DNA of 64,000 nt from Pyrrhosoma nymphula (GCA_963573305.1 OY754331.1:68747275-68811274), one strand, 5' to 3'. Counted from the stretch's first letter, positions 1-12,233 are shown. Notes: generated from the letters alone by a model not told the origin. Translations and numbers: made by a program.

Positions 1-3000
1 AGTTGGGACAGGCTAGGGGGAAGCGGTCAGCACTTATAATAACAGGGGCGACAGTTTTGGCATTAAACTATTTTGAAATCCTATTTTAAATGAGAAGAGT
101 AAAACTATCAACTATCTCTAGAGTTGAAATTTACAATTAATTGTAATTTCCAATAAATAAATGTTCTTTGGTATCTGTAAGCAACAAACGAATCCAATAT
201 GAATTTGAACGAATTTGATTGTATCTTTAACGATTTTGCTATAAAAATGCAAGATAACATTAATATTGTTTTATTTAATTTGTAAATAAAGTAAATAAAA
301 TTATTTTCTCTAAAACTTAAATTTTAAATTGTGTCTACAAAGGTTTTATGTGTATCCTGCATTTCCGAAATATTACATATTCTCCTGATTTCCTCATTTG
401 AATATCAACTAGAGGAATTATTAAAAGAACATTACCGTTGAAATACATCAATAGCTCTTATCTCTGTAGCGAAATACACCCCATGAAAAATCATAAACTT
501 TTTCCGTAGTTAACTTCAAGATCGAATTATCGTTTTTTTCGTCGAAAACATAGTCTTATAATAATTCAAAGCGAATTATATTGTAGCACCACACATGAAA
601 GAAACTCGTACACCCTTCACGACAGTGAATGCTTTGACACTGACATGAATGATATGAGGAAAGAATGCACTCCTCCTTGAATATCTGAGAGCACTGAAAG
701 TACTTTCAAATCTCGTCCACACGGTTTGAGGGCGTAGAATTGTTAATAGAGGACGCATGAGAATTGCATAAATACACCATATGCTTTCAAGTACGCCATA
801 AGCTGAATACCAACCACGTAAGCTTCTATCGAATTTCACACACATTTCCTTATTATACTTCCAAGCATGGACGTATTGAGCAAGAAAGAGGTAACTGTTT
901 CTTTTCCGTGTGACAAATTACTCTTCCCCTGAACGACTGAATCTACTCGGCGTATCATGGGCAGTTATCACTAGACGGAATGATTTCCTGAATTATTCAA
1001 TAGAAATATGAATAACTCCCACCGTTAATAGATCGAACGAAGTATGTAGGAGAAATTAGAAAGACTTCTGGAGTTACTCTTTGGCTACCCAAGGTAAAGC
1101 TGCATGTTGCATAAGTATAGTCAATCTTGAGACGTGTAACTTGAAGCAATTCCATTTATTCATAACTTAAATCACATTCCAGGTTTCTGAACTTGTTCAC
1201 ACGTCACTGTGTCGAAACAGGTCGTATAGTTACTCTAATGACGGGATAAACGGAATCATAACACAAAGCAATTAGATCTTATTGCTACGCGATTTTCTCA
1301 GTTAAGACCTTGCCAGAAAATTGTTCGGTGAGACTAATGCGTATATTGTTTATTTAGAGCGGAAAGAGTCTAACTTGGATTTGTAGATACAAGCGAAGGA
1401 TGTTTCATTAGAAATACTTTCAACAGAGTAACTCAATTAAATGAAGGAATCATATCATGATGCTCACGAAAGTCCTCCGATATTGCTTAATTTAACTTGC
1501 ACAACTTTGTTTACTTTGTTTACGTGTACATCAGATTTTAAGTATTTGATTCTAAGGCCAAAGATTAACCGAAGAAGTCAACAGCGCCAATGACAATCAC
1601 CAATTGCTCTGGTCCATACAAATTTTTTCGTTAAAAACAACACGAATTTAAAAAAAATACTTTCTTTTAGTATCCTGAAATGATATGCAGTTTACTACAG
1701 AGGATTGGTGGAACCGTTACGGAAATTATACCATTTAATTGACAAGTCTTATCCAAGCGAAGATGATGCCAACCAAGCTCTGTAATTATAGTAACAATCA
1801 ATGAGCCAAAAATACTATATAGTATATTTGTACTTAAAGATGAGATGATATTATAAAATTATCATAATAGACTTTTTCTGGGATATATAACCACTCTAAC
1901 TTAAGAAATGAACGCTATTTTAAACATAAAACACATTCTTGAGTCGATATTTACATCCGCGGTCTTAGGAATTTTCAGGCCGGCCTGTTACTGATTAGCA
2001 AAGGGCGATAAGCCAACGCTAATAACGCAAGCAATAATATGCAATGAAATATTGAAAGCTGCAGCAAACCCATCTACTACGGTGACTGCCGATGAGGAAT
2101 AAAATATTATAAATAATGAATAATTATTCCTTATCAATTATATACTATATTGATACAAAAAATTTCTCGATCGCATGCAAAAGCAAATATCTTTAACCAA
2201 TCATGAATGAACGTGAACATCATGGCCTTCTTGTGATTCGCGGGAAAGCAAAATCAACCTCTGCTTAGATCAGGACCCAGGATGGAATTTATTTATTTTC
2301 TTATTTTAAAATTGTCCACACACATCATCAATGGTTTATCAACAGTGGCACTACATTTAAAAAACGTTAAATAATGAGGACGTATAAATAAGCATAAAAA
2401 AATAAGTAAGCGTAATACGCATGGGAAATGGGATAGGAGTTTGAGTTATTATTTTTTTTTTAGAGTTTTGGGATAAAACTTGGCTGACAAAGACGTGGCA
2501 CGAAAGTGAGAGGAATGACCGATGTACTGGAGAAAGGGAATTAATTGAAGAGGAGAGGTGGCAGTGAGCGCTTGGTGAGTGATAGTATAGGAATAGGCAT
2601 ATGGAGTCCAATGAGAGTAATGTGTAGGTACGAGATTGAGTCGGTTGGAGAAGGTACTCGGGAATTGATGAGAGGAAGCAGTTCAGGACAATGATCGAGT
2701 AAAGAGTATTATGAATGAATTTATGAACCTGTTTTAAGCTTTTGGTTTTGAGGATTAGAAATTGAAAGTGAAGACTGAATAGCTTAAGAGGGCACTCTGC
2801 GGAGATAGGGAATTCTGTGTTTAAATATTTTAGCAAATAAATGAGTTACACTACAGAGAGATTTAGGGTTGGTTTGGGGCTGATATCGACCATTTTGGGG
2901 AGCTATATGAAACAAGTGGAAGGGAAATATTTGGAAAGTAAGATTATAGTGTTCTGGCATCTCTGATTTCGGTGAATCGGTAAAGTAGACCTAAAAGCGA

Positions 3001-3984
3001 CATATATTTACTTTAAACAGCCTGGATGTGATCGGAGTATATGAGCTCCTGGTCTGCTGCTAAGCTAAGGCCTATCGTTGATGAAACTCTATTCAGTGAA
3101 ATGGAATTTACGGTGTAGTTGAAGTAAATAGAGAATTTATTTAGAGAAATAGCCGTTATATTGCACTTATTTTGGTGTATATCAAGTTATGTTTAAAAGA
3201 CATCTTGAAGTTCATGGTATCCTGAGGCATTTTGATTGGCTTTGATATTCTTCAAGTCTCCACAGTGCATATACTACTGTGGGATCCCCTGGTCTACAAG
3301 ATGGTAAGAATATCTTAGATTTTGGGTAAGCGTCGAAATCCGAAAGACTATTCGGACTCAAATCGCAAAAAGTACTTGTGAAATGCGATGTGAGGTTTAC
3401 AAGGATAAGAAGAGGAAAATTATGAAGAAGTAGACGTGTTAATTAAAGCAAATAGGTACACTGGGAATTAGCTGGCATAACTCCAAACGACGAATGGGAG
3501 CGATTGAGGAAAATAGAAAAAATAAAAAACAAAGGGATAACGAAAGCGTTAGGTTAACAAACAGGAGTATAAGATAGGCGAAGGGTTATGAAGCCATAAA
3601 TCAATAAATAAGTAACACTAGGAAATTAGAGGAGGAAACATATGAACAAGGAAAAAGGTAAAATTCAAACACGTCCACGTGCGCTGCACAAGTACGTGTA
3701 CACAAACACGTAGGTATATTGTGCCTGCTTTCCTCCAATCGCGATGATCCTGTCTGTGAAAAAATGCGGAACTGACGTCGGATAGATCACAGTTGAAACT
3801 GCGATAGCAGATGCACTGCACAGGCCGAGGCATGAGGAAGTAAAATGATAAACTTAGGTGAGAAAACAATAGGAGGAAGGAAACAAGACGAAGAGAATGT
3901 CGTGACGTAACGGAGGATCTACCGAGAAATAGAGAAAGGACAGCGCAATACTCAAAGACTAAAATTCTATCAGGAGGTGAGAAA
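1..3984. other. AT-rich DNA, no gene recognised
   Basis: The stretch is AT-rich and holds only short, low-complexity open frames on both strands. The longest, at 2357-2836 on the minus strand, is Leu/Ser-rich and resembles no protein family I know. I see no tRNA-like promoter boxes, long inverted repeats or transposon protein motifs. It may be intron or intergenic DNA. Confidence 0.6.
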
Positions 3985-3987
3985 AGG

Positions 3988-4110
3988 AAAAATACCGGTT
4001 ACCGCTCGATCACCGAAGTAAAGCACAGTTTGTCTCGGCTCGAATTCTGATGGGTGATCATCCTTTGCGGCACGAGTAATGATAGCCCTGTTTGCAAGTG
4101 GCAGGCAGTA
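3988..4110 (+). repeat. 5S rRNA-derived SINE (SINE3-like), degenerate
   Basis: The first part (about 3993-4055) matches the internal promoter half of a 5S rRNA gene: it contains CGATCACCGAAGTAAAGCA and TGATGGGTGA, both close to the real 5S gene at 5171. The rest is not 5S. It contains CTCGGCTCGAAT and a tail with TGCAAGTGGCAGGCAGTAAG, and closely related blocks occur at 52190-52265. A 5S-like head on an unrelated tail that recurs elsewhere is the layout of SINE3-type elements, transcribed by RNA polymerase III from the type 1 internal promoter and mobilised by a partner LINE. The copy has many substitutions and is probably inactive. A plain 5S pseudogene is the alternative, but it would not explain the shared tail. 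Confidence 0.55.
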
Positions 4111-4255
4111 AGTGCGAAATAACATGCGAAACAGCCATCGTAGTGCGCAACATTTAAGTGCTACCGCAAGTGAGGATATTCCGATATACTCAGGAAAGCA
4201 ATTTTATGAAGTTATAAGTTCATCTAGGATCATTTATGGCGAAATTAAGGCAATT

Positions 4256-4330
4256 TGTTACTGCCTAAAAATGCCTATTTTACCTGTTTGCGCCTTTTTC
4301 TGCTGATATCGCCTATTTAAGGGCCTAAAA
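4256..4330. repeat. GCCTATTT-rich block, possible hAT element end
   Basis: The motif GCCTATTT and its variant GCCTAAAA recur four or five times here. The same motifs cluster at 6785-6855, just beyond a hAT transposase remnant. Short repeated motifs near the ends are common in hAT elements as transposase-binding sites. The motifs run in the same direction in both blocks, so I could not draw clean terminal inverted repeats. That these are the two ends of one element is an inference. Confidence 0.35.
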
Positions 4331-4577
4331 AAGCAATATTCATCTCAACGTTACCAAACGCACTTCTTAGGATGCTTCCTATTTAAAATCCTCAAGTTTA
4401 GAAAACCTGACTACTTAACGGAGTTCTTTTTATTCACAACGGACGTCCGACCACGAATAATACACTATGTAGGCTCCTTGCGTCCGACAAAGAACTCTGC
4501 GCACCCTCCCGGACATACTTTACATTCCCGTTCTTTTAAGTTCACCAATGCAATCTCTGCATTCTCAAGGATAGCTA

Positions 4578-4874
4578 TTGCCTCAGCAACAGAATCGATT
4601 CTGCTTTTTGATACATAGGAAAATATGGTGGCACACTGGAAATATTGCTACCTTGAAAGAACATGCACGGGCACTCAAGAACAAGCAGGAAGAAAAATCA
4701 GCCATTGCTCAACATGTCTTGGCGGGGCCAGGTCACAGCATCAACTTTGAAAAACCAAACATCCTGGCCAAAGAAAAGAGTTATTTCCCAAGAATCATCA
4801 GAGAAGCTGTGGAAATAATCAAGAGGCCACACAACATGAATAGGGAATATGGATACACTCTTTCCAACACTTAG
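4578..4874 (+). pseudogene. Penelope-like element GIY-YIG endonuclease fragment
   Basis: This is the C-terminal half of the GIY-YIG endonuclease domain of a PLE, the nuclease these retroelements use to nick target DNA. Recognisable blocks are LKEHARALKNKQ (the R/H helix), the GHSINFE segment, SYFPRIIREAVEI with the catalytic-helix glutamate, and NREYGYTL near the end. The same order appears in the copies at 48441 and 49723, which share the FPR(L/I)IREAIEI block. The GIY and YIG motifs that should precede it are missing, and the frame upstream of about codon 16 is not PLE-like, so the fragment is truncated. It ends in a stop where relatives continue with a PWKR block. No reverse transcriptase is seen next to it. 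It lies about 300 bp upstream of the 5S rRNA gene on the same strand. Confidence 0.8.
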
Positions 4875-5170
4875 AAACGTGTATTCAATGGCCGTAAAAA
4901 GGACCCTTCCCACTTCCCGCGTTTTTCGGATGTGAGCCAGGGACCAATCAAATGAAGAACTGGCGGGTGTCAGCCACACGAACGACATAAATACCGGCCC
5001 TTTCGAAGCATACGAATTTCAGATAATCTGATTCCATCACCATCGGCACCTTCTTAACTACAGGCTTGGCAAGGGCTGAGTTCCGATATGCATAATACAG
5101 TCAGCGAACGGAAACAAGGTCAAGATAAATTCCATTTGTATAAGTACTTTTAAAATCCCCATTTTCTTTC

Positions 5171-5290
5171 GCCAACAGCCATACCACGATGAAAACACCG
5201 GTTCTCGCCCGATCACCGAAGTTAAGCATCATCGGGCCCGGATAGTACTTGGATGGGTGACCGCCTGGGAACACCGGGTGCCGTTGGCAT
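5171..5290 (+). rRNA. 5S ribosomal RNA gene
   Basis: This 120-bp gene encodes 5S rRNA of the large ribosomal subunit, made by RNA polymerase III. The internal control region is fully recognisable: CCGATCACCGAAGTTAAGC (box A part) and GGATGGGTGACCGCCTGGGA (box C part). The two ends, GCCAAC and GTTGGC, pair as helix I. One base in helix I (A at 5177) replaces the G expected from the pairing, leaving an A-C mismatch. The transcript runs directly into a run of five T, a normal pol III terminator. It is a single copy here, not a tandem array, and sits among transposon fragments, so it could be a functional dispersed gene or a recent retrocopy. I cannot tell which from this window. Confidence 0.93.
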
Positions 5291-5295
5291 TTTTA
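5286..5295 (+). terminator. RNA polymerase III T-run terminator of 5S gene
   Basis: Five T residues follow the last paired base of helix I at once. This is the minimal pol III terminator and supports the chosen gene end. Confidence 0.7.
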
Positions 5296-6044
5296 AAATT
5301 ACATTTCCTCCTTTTTTCTCCCTCATTGTTTTTGCAAGCAAGTGTTTTCATCCTCCTTTCACATTTTTTCTTCATCTACTTTATAATCCTTCATTTTAAT
5401 TGTTGTTTTTAATTTTGCCGATGCCGAGAAGCTAGACGAACTGCTTCTTAAATCCCTTATTGCATGGCATAATCCTCGGCAAGCTTCCAAATTCACATGG
5501 CCCATCCATTGAAATTTGGGTGTTTTACTTCAACAATGTACTTGAGGGTTTCTTTTAATCCTTTGCACGTGTAGAAAACTAACATGCAAAACAATACCAT
5601 AGACACATCTAGTGGATAATATTACTAATACTGTTAATTTATGAATGCTACGAGATGCTTCTTCCAGCAGAGAACAAAATAAAATAAAGCCGGACATATC
5701 AAGCGGTGTGAAGTTTTAGTAATGATGTTATGTAAATAAACACAAGCGAAATAATGGTAAGCTACAACAATATCCACCTCCGCGATTATGCCTGAGAGAT
5801 GGAAAAACGTCACCGTCTTATATTTTACCACTTGACGTATCGCGCGTCGTATCACTACAATGTGCACTCGAATGTCGTAGGGGCAAATATTGTGCCGCGC
5901 AACCTCCATCAAGTAGTTACAGTGTCGGGTGTTGTATCCCTCTGGTGTGCACACCGCCTAGTTGCCACTGAGACTTCTGCCAGAACGACAAAGACATGCT
6001 AATTGCCACATTTATAACATGCTAATTTGGTAAATTACTATCCA

Positions 6045-6416
6045 CAATTCAATCGCCGGAGGAAAGAGAGCTACTCCTAGCGGCAGCTGTGGAAAAAATT
6101 CGAAAGGTGGAATGTGAACTTATTAATATACCAACATGTGGGAGAAGTCTTGATTTGAAAATTCAAGAAAGTTATGTGAAGAAACTCTGGAAGGGAAGGT
6201 GTCCATAAAAATGCAGGCATTTTATCAGGGACTTCGGTTGTTCCAGGACCAAAGATGACAGCAGAAGAGCTTGCATCATTTAAGTATTGCCTTATCACGT
6301 CGCGTGAGGTTGAGAGGTCATTTTCATGCTATAGAAATATCGTGACTAATTCTCGACATCAGTTTACAGGAGAAAATTTAGAGAAATATGTTTTTGTAAA
6401 TAGTAATGTAACTTGA
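6045..6416 (+). pseudogene. hAT transposase C-terminal (hATC dimerisation) remnant
   Basis: The last 40 or so codons read YCLITSREVERSFSC, then a run with NSRHQF, then ENLEKYVFVNSN before a stop. This matches the hAT-family C-terminal dimerisation domain, whose hallmark is a Pro/Ser-rich turn, the ERSFS motif, an R about 12 residues on, and a final Leu/Val-rich helix ending in N. Upstream, 6060-6200 can be read as a helical segment (SPEERELLLAAAVEKIRK), but a stop and frame changes break it near 6208. hAT transposases cut and paste DNA elements with 8-bp target duplications. No RNase H-like catalytic core or BED finger is visible, so only the end of the gene survives. Blocks rich in GCCTATTT lie on both sides at 4256 and 6785 and may be this element's termini. 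Confidence 0.65.
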
Positions 6417-6575
6417 AATAAGCAAACCTTTTGAATTTTATGTTTCTTCAATGTATAAGCTAATGAGTTTTATCCTCTTTCCTCTCCATCAGTGTTACCG
6501 AAAAGTAATCATGTATTTCAACCCAAGCTTTAAATTCCAGATGCTTATTTGTGGCAATAAGCTGCATTATGTTTA

Positions 6576-6775
6576 TAGCCGGCCACGGTGGTGTCGGGGT
6601 AAAGTCTTCGCCTGCTAATCTTGGGATTACGGGTTTAAGTCCCGCCTGGGTGGGTATTTCACCACCCAAGGCGTAGATGTATGTCAAGTTTTGTTTGTAT
6701 GGTCCCTGTAAAACCTGATTACAGGCTTAGCCTTTTGGGATTCCAGGACGGACAGAATCATCCGAAATGCCAAAA
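6576..6775 (+). repeat. tRNA-derived SINE, family 1 (GCCGGCC head)
   Basis: The head has an A-box-like block (TGGTGTCGGGGTAAAG) and a B-box-like block (GGGTTTAAGTCCCGCC) spaced as in tRNA genes, followed by a non-tRNA body. The same head occurs at 43897 on the plus strand and at 29590-29681 on the minus strand. B-box decay (TTTAAG for TTCGAN) suggests an old copy. No poly(A) or simple-repeat tail is clear. Confidence 0.75.
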
Positions 6776-6784
6776 ATATTTTAA

Positions 6785-6860
6785 ACGCCTATTTCAAGTG
6801 CCTATTTTGAAATTTTTAGTGCCTATTTAGGCTGCCTATTTCTTCATTTTTAGTGCCTAA
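6785..6860. repeat. GCCTATTT-rich block, possible hAT element end
   Basis: GCCTATTT occurs four times, with a GCCTAAAT variant, in under 80 bp. It follows the hAT transposase remnant and SINE and mirrors the composition of the block at 4256-4330. Confidence 0.35.
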
Positions 6861-7120
6861 ATGTCCTCAGCTTATATATAGCCTACGATATAGCGAGTAG
6901 CAGCCCCCATGAAAGTTAGCTTGCAAGATAAACAAACATTGGTCTAAGGAGAAACAAAGCGAAACAGTTACCCATGCTGAATACAGCCGTCGGAAATGAA
7001 ATAACATAAAAATACTCTGCTTTGTCAAAGGAATATGAGCATGCAATTGATTGAATACTAGCAGAAGTGCCCGTTGATTCTCAATGCGAGGGATAAAAGT
7101 AAGAAATAATAGAGAAGTTC

Positions 7121-8563
7121 TATTCTTATGCCTTGTCTACACTACATACTTAACTTAAGTGACTTCACTTAAGATTTAAATTAAGTGTGGTCCGACAGCT
7201 ACACTTGACCTTTAAGTCGACTGAAGCGTCGTGATCGCCAATTTCTGGAATTAAAGAAACGGTGAATCTTAACAGTTGAGGATCAAGGCGAGCAAATAGT
7301 TGAGGCGACTAAGCTGATGTTACAGTTCAATAAGGATTAATTAATTTTATTATCGCAATAGATTTTAAGATGACTGATCCTAAAAATTTGTCATATGAAC
7401 AGGCCAAATGAGAATGAGTACAAATTTTAAGAAAAGAAAAACTAGAACAATTTCCTTTGGGGGGAATTAGATTTTCTCTTTGGATACATCTACATCACAG
7501 ACATGTCTTACTTTTAAAGTATTCGTTTTTAACAAATATCACGTACAAATCTCTGGCAGTTAAAGCTGTAAGAAGTAGAGGAGCGTTTGGGTTATTTGTT
7601 TGGTAGACCGTCAGAATTAAGGGTTCAACATACCGGCAACATACGAAAATAACGCGTTTTTGACCTAATATTTTATTCTGGACGTAGCTTCAGCGAAATA
7701 GTTGATGTTCGGCGATAAAAAATAGCAATTAGAAGTCAAATATAATTCCTGTTTTTTCTATTAATTTAAGGTACGGCTAAAAATGCTATAAGAAATCAAT
7801 TATATAATTCCTTTTTTGTCTTCTACTTTTAGGTACGGCTAAAAAAATTACCTTAAAAAATCATTAATAGGAAACATACCAAAGAAGTTCTTCTTTGAAA
7901 GAACCTCAGTTACCTCGGGCTTCACCTACTGTAATATGAACAAATCCTTATGACTGATAGGAATAATGTTAGGTTCCACATGAAATTTTATTTATGGGTG
8001 TTTATAAGGCCTGTGACTTCATACCCCTTCACTTAACATGAGCATTAAAACATATCATAATCAAACATTCCAATAAGAAACTAAAAATATTCATTATGGC
8101 TAATTTTACCCACTTTAATCTAATTCCATCAACATCACCAGAAAATATAACTTTTAACAATACACATGGTACTTACAAAACTCCCTACATTAACCAATAC
8201 ATCGCGATCTATAAATATTACATTATCCCCACGTATTCATCCATCCATCGTACATCCCCCTATGAATATTAAATTAACAGGTATAAAATATAACTGCTTC
8301 CCCTTACGCACGAAGTTACCAGTTTCAAAGTTATTCCTGCATGAAACCTCTCAAATTACAATAATAAAAACATGTACATTTCAAAATACATTACGCATAA
8401 CACTAGAAGAACGCCAACCGCGTGGAAAAAGTTGACTTAAGTTCGGGTCTAAAGTGACTTAAGTGTGAGTGTACTTAAATGAAACTGCTGACACCTACAC
8501 TACCACCTTAAGTAAGATTCTCACTTAAGTTCTAACTTAAGTTACTAGTGTAGACCCGGCTTT
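7121..8563. mobile_element. 1.4-kb DNA element with imperfect terminal inverted repeats
   Basis: The left end, GCCTTGTCTACACTAC, pairs imperfectly with the right end TAGTGTAGACCCGGC. Both ends continue into CTTAAG-rich sequence that pairs further inward. The inside is AT-rich and has no transposase-like frame. The open frame at 8166-8435 is not recognisable. Target duplication at the flanks is unclear, so I do not assign a superfamily. A separate internal near-duplication of about 70 bp lies at 7733-7855. Confidence 0.6.
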
Positions 8564-8928
8564 ACAGAAGAGAATCTGACTTCTCATTTCTCATCTTATG
8601 TTAGCCTTTTCACTAACTGTAAGAGGGAATTGCCTTTTTTTGCTTAATGATACACAGTATTAAGCTATTTTACTGCCATTGTTTATTTTTAATTCAGTAA
8701 AACTAAAAAAAGTATTCCAGGTTCACGAGGGGGCGTGAGGAAGATCGCCATGAACGTCCAGTATATTTTCCCTTAAGTGAGTTTGAGCAAAATTTTTATT
8801 CAGTACCAATAAGGACCATTTTCGAAATTTCATTTGAAACGAAGCAGCTGGAAGTACAATTTTTTAAAATTAATTACTCAAAACATTAGAATAAAATAAA
8901 TGCATAAGTGAGAAAAAATCTCAATAAA

Positions 8929-9165
8929 TCCAATGTTTCCTAAAGAGTTTACATGGTCTGAAGTCTTACTTTTAAGCCAACTCCACTAGCAAAAACAATC
9001 CTCTGCGCAAAAGAAATATTTAAATAGCAACAATAGGCCCTTATCCCCAATGTTTTCTAAAGAATACTTTTTAAAAACCTCGCCATACCTCTAAGCCACC
9101 TCTACTAGTAGCAAGAATCTTTCGCGTAAAAATAAATATTTACATGGCAACAACAATCCTCCTCG
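8929..9165. repeat. Degenerate tandem duplication, about 117-bp unit
   Basis: Two diverged copies share CCAATGTTT(T/C)CTAAAGA, then an AAGCCA-C-C-CTAGTA block, then a AATATTTA-AT-GCAACAA block in the same order. The divergence suggests an old duplication. No coding potential is seen. Confidence 0.5.
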
Positions 9166-9464
9166 AAAAAGTTGGAAATGACCATAATCTTGAAAATTTG
9201 AAAAAAACGGTGAAAATTTTTAAAACGCTGAAATTATGCTCATGCATGATTTCAGCCCATTCGGTTCAGTGTTTTTTTTGCGTCATTGAGTAACAGACAC
9301 GCACACACACAGAAACCACCACATTTTTATATATTAGTATAGATTACTGATTATGTTACTTGCGTATAACCATAGAGTAAGCATATTACTCTATGGTTAC
9401 TATTTACTCTATGGTATAACACAGTTGATGGAAGTTCGTTTGGAATGGAAGATGGAAGGGAAGA

Positions 9465-9693
9465 AGGTAGTTTGGGAGCCATTTGAGACAATCAGACTAC
9501 ACAGGCTAAGCATAGCTTACTTGAAAAATTTGGATCAGACTAGCTTTAGTATGACACGGAGGATATTATTTTTCATCCCGCACAGTATTTCTGGAACTGA
9601 TAGAAGAGACAGCGTAAGAAAGATACTCTGCTAAATGGATAGGTACAAAAATATCTTTTTTCCACGCACTATTAATGACTATAACAAAAATAA
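9465..9693 (+). pseudogene. CR1-like LINE reverse transcriptase C-terminal remnant
   Basis: The frame reads VWEPFETIRLHRLSIAYL, then after about 35 residues RRDSVRKILC. After a stop near 9632 it resumes with MDRYKNIFFPRTINDYNK. This is the C-terminal tail that follows the thumb region in CR1-clade reverse transcriptases, where a W-PLE-RR block is followed about 45 residues later by R-KLREI-CRT-RY-NSFFPRTIRD-N. The better preserved copy at 19289-19740 gives the direct comparison. The stop between the two blocks and the loss of everything upstream show that it is a dead fragment. A short repeated ACTCTATGGTTA sequence lies just upstream. Confidence 0.7.
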
Positions 9694-10320
9694 AGCAAAA
9701 CACTAAGGCACACTCTTGTAAATTCAATTCGATTTTAGCCTTTCCCCCATCCATTTCCCTTTTCCCTCCCCTTTACATGGTATCATAACACCCCCGCCAC
9801 ACACCTAGGCTCGCAGGGTAGTATGCAGAATCGGCAACTCCAGTTTCGCGGTTAACCCTATCGGAGTCAAAACATGAGTTTGCTGTATTCCCTCGAACAG
9901 TGAACGTCCGAGGTTCAAAGATCACGATCAAGAGCCCGTTGGGAAAGTACCTATGCCTGTAATCTCTCTTGAAGAGATAGAGATGGAAATATGAGCTTGG
10001 CCACAAGAACTTTCCTTCCAGTCGTGCGCACTTCTTGTGACTCCGCGCGAACGTTCCCCAGCCGATGATGAAAACGTAATCTAATCGGGCATTTAGTTAT
10101 GACGTCACCTGAACCGGCTGACGAATATCGCGTCATTTATCATATCACAACGCTCAGGCGTCAAAACTTCCAGTTCACACGCCATGCTTTTCCTGATGCT
10201 CACGTGAAGCAGCCGCATGCCACAAAGTGAACGAAAAAATAAAAAAAAACACTGGCCATCTGTGCGAATTTACAAAGTGACATACATGGGATATTCATTC
10301 GTTTTCCTATGAAGTAAACG

Positions 10321-10600
10321 CACATTTTCCACCACTTTATTTGCGCACTAATCACATTTCCTGCTGGAGGTTATGGATTATTGGGAAGATTTATACAGAA
10401 AGGTAAGAGATTATGGTTTAGATTCCCGGTTAAAGCGAATTTTGTTGCTCTTTTCTATGAAGGTAATGCACATTTTCCACCACTTTATTCGCGCACTAAT
10501 CACATTTCCTGCTGAAGGTTATGGAATATTGGGAAGATTGATACGGAAAGGTAAGAGCCTATGGTTCGATTCCCGGTTAGAGCGAATTTTGTTGCTCGCA
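10321..10600. repeat. Tandem duplication, 148-bp unit
   Basis: CACATTTTCCACCACTTTAT starts at 10321 and again at 10469. The units stay alignable through a GAGCGAATTTTGTTGCTC block that ends each. The second unit has GGTTCGATTCCCGG, a good pol III B-box match, where the first has GGTTTAGATTCCCGG. Each unit may therefore derive from a tRNA-related SINE, but I see no clear A box. Confidence 0.7.
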
Positions 10601-10715
10601 AGAGTCTATATGTACTCCTGTTTAGGAGGTTAAATCGGGATCTCTTTATTTCCACAATCTTCAAACTCTTAAAAACCACACCGTAGCGATGAAATTAGTA
10701 ATTAAAAAAATCAAT

Positions 10716-10780
10716 TCACCTGACCGGGATTTGAACCCGGATCTTCCTATTGGCATTCTTCTTGGTGAAGTCAAATGATA
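10716..10780 (-). repeat. tRNA-derived SINE fragment (B-box region)
   Basis: Read on the minus strand this contains GGGTTCAAATCCCGG, a perfect T-arm/B-box palindrome, followed by TCAGGTGAATTGATT. The upstream half is not a recognisable tRNA, so this is a SINE fragment or tRNA relic, not a tRNA gene. Confidence 0.55.
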
Positions 10781-12144
10781 TTTCAAGGTGAATTTCATCC
10801 CTTTGGTGTATGTAATCTTTGCACCAGTGTGCATGACTGCATACAATGCCATTTGAGCATTTGCACTGACTTGGAAATACTTACAAACTTATACGCGAGT
10901 CTTTCTGTTTCTGACCAAAATTAGATCACCATAAGCTAGATTAAATCATCATTGCATGCGTGGGAGAAGCGGGTGAATAAATCTACTACCATACCTCTTA
11001 AGGACTAGTGAGTATAGTTTTTGAACTTTTGGACGTTGCGAACTTCATCCTAGCAAACGAAAACTCACTCGCGCAGTAGATTGTAATGAGTCTTAAGCAC
11101 GGAGTCTCTACACACAAGTAATTTAATAATTCGTAACCTTTTTAGAACAAAAATGATCAGAGGATTAATAAAACAGTCTAATGACTTATCGCAAAGGAAA
11201 GCGAGTTTACCTGGTGATTATTAACTACCACCAACTTGCCCAAATATCCCTAATGGTATGACCTATGTGCCAGTTAAGCCTCCAAATAAATTATTGAAGT
11301 CATAGCAAAAAATATACTTTGACTCTAATTATATTTATAATTTCATCACTGACCACATCTTTCACCAATTACGGCCGAAATGTCACATTTAGATTAACAC
11401 ACACAACCATATAATATTTATTATGGCGCCGATAATGTTGCATGGATCGGTCATTTAGAAACTCAAACAGGATAATTGAAGAAGTGCTTTATTCTATAGT
11501 ACGTTATTCCCCTAAAAAGTTCACTCAAAATTATTGATACCAAGTACAAAAAACGATATTTGCGATTCTAAAGATAAAACCTTGGAAATTAAATCTCCTA
11601 TCGCAGCAACATAAACTAACAGGGAAGTATAGACGGGCACGTGATTAGCCATTCTAACTCGTTTCCCTTCGAACTTTGAGCCGGTCTGATCGTAATATAT
11701 GTAGGCCTGGGGGAAATGGCACCAATTTGCGAGATGATGTAACATAAAAACTAAGAGTATCATACGGTGGCAAGTCTAGTGCTTGGAAAGGACGGTGTGA
11801 TAAATTCTTACATCCATCCGAAGGCGGATGCATATATTCTAGAGCCAAAGTTTCACGGCAATGCAACCGTCTCTTGAAGTCGGAGTGAAACTGAACGGAG
11901 TGATGTGAGGGATGAAAAGAAGTCAAGATTTATAAAAAGAAACTTCGGTGATAACATTTTTACAAAATCAAGGCAGGAGAAGACAAGTGAAGGGTTATAT
12001 ATAAGTATAATAAAGGAATTTCGACGGATATGGAGAGAAAATAGGTTAAGCTCCAAATATTTCAGAAAAATAGAGGAATATTTAATATTTGGAAAGATAT
12101 AAAAGTACAAAATAAATATTCTGGAACGAGCAAACGCGAATTTT

Positions 12145-12220
12145 CTACACCCTACATGCTATTGAAGACTGCATTATTGCGGGTGTTTCGCCGCGTCGTT
12201 TTTTTTTGTTACAACAGTTT
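12145..12220 (-). repeat. PLE terminal arm, inverted relative to the endonuclease
   Basis: The sequence GGGTGTTTCGCCGCGTCG followed by ACAACAGTTTC matches the arm at 49615-49660, and its reverse complement matches 13220-13280. On the minus strand it ends with GAAACTGTTGT, the 3' half of the hammerhead-like motif seen complete at 49645-49690. It joins directly to the plus-strand endonuclease fragment at 12234, giving the inverted-arm arrangement often seen in Penelope copies. Confidence 0.6.
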
Positions 12221-12233
12221 CTTGTGACTGATT

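Noticed and set aside
10716..10780. Possible tRNA gene from the perfect T-arm-like sequence
   Set aside because: Only the B-box/T-arm is tRNA-like; no acceptor stem, D-arm or anticodon arm can be drawn.
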